NCBI GenBank assembly: GCA_016933315.1
Contig: JAFGBE010000039.1
Location: forward strand, 1 to 6,811
DNA length: 6,811 bases
Direction of reading: 5' to 3'
DNA from: Candidatus Auribacterota bacterium
Lineage (GTDB): Bacteria > Auribacterota > UBA6266
Within the stretch, counting starts at the first letter, position 1; each line of letters starts with the position of its first letter. The notes under the pieces were generated by a model. That model was not told the origin of the DNA. It was given only the letters and a program-made list of their open reading frames with translations, and searched no databases. Positions 5,021-6,811 of this stretch are shown here, one piece after another. Made by a program: the position numbers and the translations under genes.

Positions 5021-5071
5021 TACGTCTCGTTTTCCTCCCACGTCTCTCGTCCTTCGTCCTACGTCTCTCGT
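5021..5071. repeat. Short direct-repeat cluster ACGTCTCTCGT
   Basis: ACGTCTCTCGT occurs at 5040-5050 and 5061-5071, with a shortened form ACGTCTCGT at 5022-5030 and CCTTCGTCCT between. The strand is biased to CGT/CCT triplets. It lies directly upstream of the VIT-like gene, where its transcript would read as GACGAGAGACG-type repeats. It is probably a decayed short tandem repeat. Confidence 0.6.
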
Positions 5072-5121
5072 ACTTTGTAGCCGATGCCCTGAACTGCAGG
5101 GGGTTCAATTATTTTTGAAAA

Positions 5122-5215
5122 TAGAAAATCGAAAACAGACCGCAATTGAATTTTCTCAGCTGTCTATTACTCTATTTTCTATTGCTCAATTGCTCTGTCC
5201 CGCCTTCGGCGGGAC
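5122..5215 (-). repeat. tRNA-trailing repeat element, copy B (downstream of tRNA-Leu)
   Basis: Read on the minus strand from 5215, the base after the tRNA-Leu CCA. Its parts are: a hairpin GTCCCGCC-GAA-GGCGGGAC (5215-5197); the conserved AGAGCAATTGAG tract (5196-5170); a variable 20-nt spacer; TCAATTGCGGTCT (5149-5137); and a tail ending ATTTTCTA (5122). It has the same polarity to its tRNA as copy A. Against copy A, stem pair 3/17 changes from T-A to C-G and stem pair 6/14 from A-T to G-C. Confidence 0.8.
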
Positions 5216-5301
5216 TGGTGCCAGAGAAGGGACTTGAACCCTTATGAGCCGGAGCTCAACGGATTTTGAGTCCGTCGCGTCTGCCATTCCGCCACTCTGG
5301 C
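5216..5301 (-). tRNA. tRNA-Leu (anticodon CAA), CCA encoded
   Basis: On the minus strand the acceptor GCCAGAG pairs with CTCTGGC. The D arm has the leucine-type GCGGAATGGCAGACGC. The anticodon stem ACGGA/TCCGT holds loop CTCAAAA, giving anticodon CAA (5268-5266) for codon TTG. A long variable arm, TGAGC-TCCG-GCTCA, marks a class II tRNA. The T arm is AAGGG-TTCAAGT-CCCTT. Discriminator A and genomic CCA (5218-5216) follow. Total 86 nt. Confidence 0.97.
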
Positions 5302-5351
5302 GCAAATCAGAACTATATTTTACATTAACTGTCAAGGAACCGGCAGTTTCA

Positions 5352-5822
5352 TCAACCGCGGTTTTTGCCGAATATGCCCTTTTCACAGGCAGTAACAAAC
5401 GATTCAGTGATACATTTCAGTTCTTCCCATTCCTTTCTTATCCGCCGGGATTCTTTCTCATCGATATTGCTGTCATCCCTCATTGAGTCCGAAACGGTCC
5501 TAAGCAGGTCTGAAAACTCCTTTATCATAACCTGAATCGTAGTGACAACACCGGCAGGGTCAACAGGCTTGGCATAGTTTTCGATAAATGAGCCTCCCGC
5601 AGCGTTACACAGCCAGTTGATAATATTTCTGTCTTTCGTAACCTCATATATCGCCCTGATCCTGTCCAGCGGATTTCTGGTCCCCGCCGGATTATCTCTT
5701 TCGCCGGCAGAAGACGGCTCGCACCATTTATAGACAAGAGACAGTGACAGGTTGAGCTTCAAAGCTACTTCTTTAGGTCCTGCTTTCTCAAACGCTTCCT
5801 TCAGGATTTCATATGACTGCAT
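5352..5822 (-). CDS. CII-like small DNA-binding protein (phage regulatory CII family-like)
   Basis: The 156-residue product starts with a helix-turn-helix region (EILKEAFEKAGPKEVALKLNLSLSLVYKWCEP, residues about 5-36). A conserved-looking stretch follows, RNPLDRIRAIYEVTKDRNIINWLCNAAGG (about 49-77), and then a helical C-terminal half (about 90-150) that could oligomerise. This pattern, with N-P-x-x-R-x-x-x-x-Y and W-L-C-x-x-x-G-G, is seen in phage CII-type regulators and in chromosomal homologues common in Planctomycetes- and deltaproteobacterial-type genomes. It is expected to bind DNA, with unknown targets. The ATG at 5822 has a strong GGGAGGGG directly upstream. It begins 14 bases past the oxidase stop, so it is probably co-transcribed with it. 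No other phage gene is in view. Confidence 0.7.
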   Translation of the reverse strand: MQSYEILKEAFEKAGPKEVALKLNLSLSLVYKWCEPSSAGERDNPAGTRNPLDRIRAIYEVTKDRNIINWLCNAAGGSFIENYAKPVDPAGVVTTIQVMIKEFSDLLRTVSDSMRDDSNIDEKESRRIRKEWEELKCITESFVTACEKGIFGKNRG

Positions 5823-5836
5823 ATCCCCTCCCGCGT

Positions 5837-6811
5837 TTAAAATATTTTGCCCGGGTTTAATATATTGTTGGGATCGAATAATTTCTTGATGTCCGTCATT
5901 ATTCTTATCTCCCTGTCTCCGACGGCTTTTCTCAAGTATTTCTTCTGGACAACTCCAATGCCGTGTTCCCCCGAAATAGCGCCTCCCATACCCACCACTA
6001 TTTCATACAATTCATCAAGGACAACAGGCAGTTTTGCGTCCCAGTCGCCGTCTCCCATACCCTCTTTTAAAATGTTTACATGGACATTCCCGTCGCCCGC
6101 ATGCCCGTAATTTATGAATCTTATCCCGTGCTTATCCTGCAGCAGATAAATACGTTCCAGCAGATCCGGAATTCTAAACCTCGGGACGACAACATCCGAC
6201 GACCGTTTGACAGGGCTTATCGGTTTTATGGCTTCCCTTATTTTTCTTCTTGCTTCCCAGAGTTTTTCCTTCATCTGGCTGTTATCTGCGACAAGCACAT
6301 CTTCCGCGTTGTTTTCCATGCATATCCCGCCGACTTTTTCATAGATTTTCTCAGCTTCATCCCCATCCGAGCTATCAAGCTGTATCAGGAGCTGCGCTCC
6401 CGCTTCTCCATAAGGCATTTTTCTTTCCAGGAGCTTCTCCACCGCATCGATACTGCTCCTATCCATAAACTCGATCGCAGACGGTATAATCTTGCTGCGC
6501 AGTATCCGGGAAACTGTAAGCGCCGCATCTCTTATAGAAGCAAAAGGCACCAGGAGATCCGAAACAAAATGAGGTTTGGGAACAAGCTTGAAGGTTATCT
6601 CTTTGAATACCGCAAGCGTCCCTTCAGAGCCGACCAGTATAGAGGGTATATCATAGCCCATTACATTTTTCACGATCTTTCCGCCAAAAGCGAAATCCGT
6701 GCCGTCGGGAAGGACAGCTTTGATGCCGCAGACATAATCACCCGTCACCCCGTATTTAACGGCTCTCGGCCCCCCTGAATTTTCCGCCACATTGCCGCCG
6801 ACGGTGCATGA
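5837..6811 (-). CDS. glcD: GlcD-type FAD-linked oxidase (glycolate/D-lactate dehydrogenase family), C-terminal part
   Basis: The frame is open to the right edge, so the start lies outside; 324 residues are present of a family usually near 460. The visible part begins SCTVGGNVAENSGGPRAVKYG, the end of the FAD-binding (PCMH-type) domain, with YDIPSILVGSEGTLAVFKEIT following. The substrate-side C-terminal domain carries FINYGHAGDGNVHVNIL, with the conserved His residues, and GAISGEHGIGVVQKKYL. The end, LFDPNNILNPGKIF, is the standard GlcD terminus. These flavoenzymes oxidise D-2-hydroxy acids such as glycolate or D-lactate, usually passing electrons to an iron-sulfur partner and the respiratory chain. 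The substrate cannot be decided from this part, so the symbol is a family label. The downstream CII-like gene follows closely. Confidence 0.9.
   Translation of the reverse strand, partial: SCTVGGNVAENSGGPRAVKYGVTGDYVCGIKAVLPDGTDFAFGGKIVKNVMGYDIPSILVGSEGTLAVFKEITFKLVPKPHFVSDLLVPFASIRDAALTVSRILRSKIIPSAIEFMDRSSIDAVEKLLERKMPYGEAGAQLLIQLDSSDGDEAEKIYEKVGGICMENNAEDVLVADNSQMKEKLWEARRKIREAIKPISPVKRSSDVVVPRFRIPDLLERIYLLQDKHGIRFINYGHAGDGNVHVNILKEGMGDGDWDAKLPVVLDELYEIVVGMGGAISGEHGIGVVQKKYLRKAVGDREIRIMTDIKKLFDPNNILNPGKIF

Noticed and set aside
5308..5333. TTGACA upstream of tRNA-Leu as its promoter -35
   Set aside because: TATAGT lies only 12 bp away and no -10-like hexamer occurs at 16-18 bp, so no promoter is called, although one must exist nearby if the tRNA is not co-transcribed.
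5186..5398. Minus-strand open frame across tRNA-Leu
   Set aside because: It runs through the tRNA and the end of the CII-like gene in another frame, without a ribosome binding site or domain.
6080..6778. Long plus-strand open frame opposite the GlcD gene (232 codons)
   Set aside because: It is antisense to a gene with clear family motifs throughout, has no recognisable domain and is low-complexity in character; a shadow frame.

Overview
The window reads as chromosomal DNA from an uncultured, moderate-GC Gram-negative-type bacterium. The best guess is the PVC side of the tree (Lentisphaerota, Kiritimatiellota or Omnitrophota-like). Grounds: two prepilin-like proteins of the H-X9-DG type, a chimeric GntR/LacI regulator beside one of them, a c-di-GMP riboswitch over the other, and a small CII-like DNA-binding protein. 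Protein families alone cannot fix the phylum. No transposase, integrase or CRISPR array is visible.

Left block (1-2717, all minus strand): a prepilin-like gene (2717-2088), a GntR/LacI-type repressor gene (2002-893), a two-TM HAMP protein (795-223) and the 5' part of an AmmeMemoRadiSam protein B (MEMO1-family) gene (208 leftward, cut by the window edge). The prepilin and repressor genes have near-superimposable promoters: TTGACA, an AT-rich -10, then a shared 17-bp palindrome of form ACMGGTA-NNN-TACCKGT at the same distance from the -35. This suggests one autoregulated repressor controlling both.

Centre (2718-3688): a 284-bp divergent region holds a clear GEMM-I (c-di-GMP-I) riboswitch and an intrinsic terminator ending 10 bases before the start codon of a second H-X9-DG prepilin-like gene (3002-3688, plus). 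A 16-bp perfect complementarity between aptamer bases 2918-2933 and terminator bases 2967-2982 supplies an antiterminator, so ligand binding is predicted to switch the gene off. The two head-to-head surface-protein genes therefore appear to answer to different signals, one through a sugar-type repressor and one through c-di-GMP.

Right-centre (3690-5301): tRNA-Ala(GGC) on plus and tRNA-Leu(CAA) on minus converge on a 1.34-kb segment with two small membrane-protein genes (4440-4219 and 5019-4534). Each tRNA is followed, directly after its encoded CCA, by a copy of the same ~93-nt element. Each copy starts with a 19-nt hairpin whose stem differs between copies only by compensatory base-pair changes, and continues with a perfectly conserved 27-nt tract. 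I do not recognise this element; it is the most unusual structure in the window. The remaining intergenic DNA (about 3971-4218 and 5020-5121) is a mosaic of related AT-rich words and GC-rich palindromes.

Right block (5352-6811, minus): the C-terminal part of a GlcD-type FAD-linked oxidase gene (start beyond the window), followed 12 bases later by a small HTH protein gene resembling phage CII regulators, apparently in one transcript.
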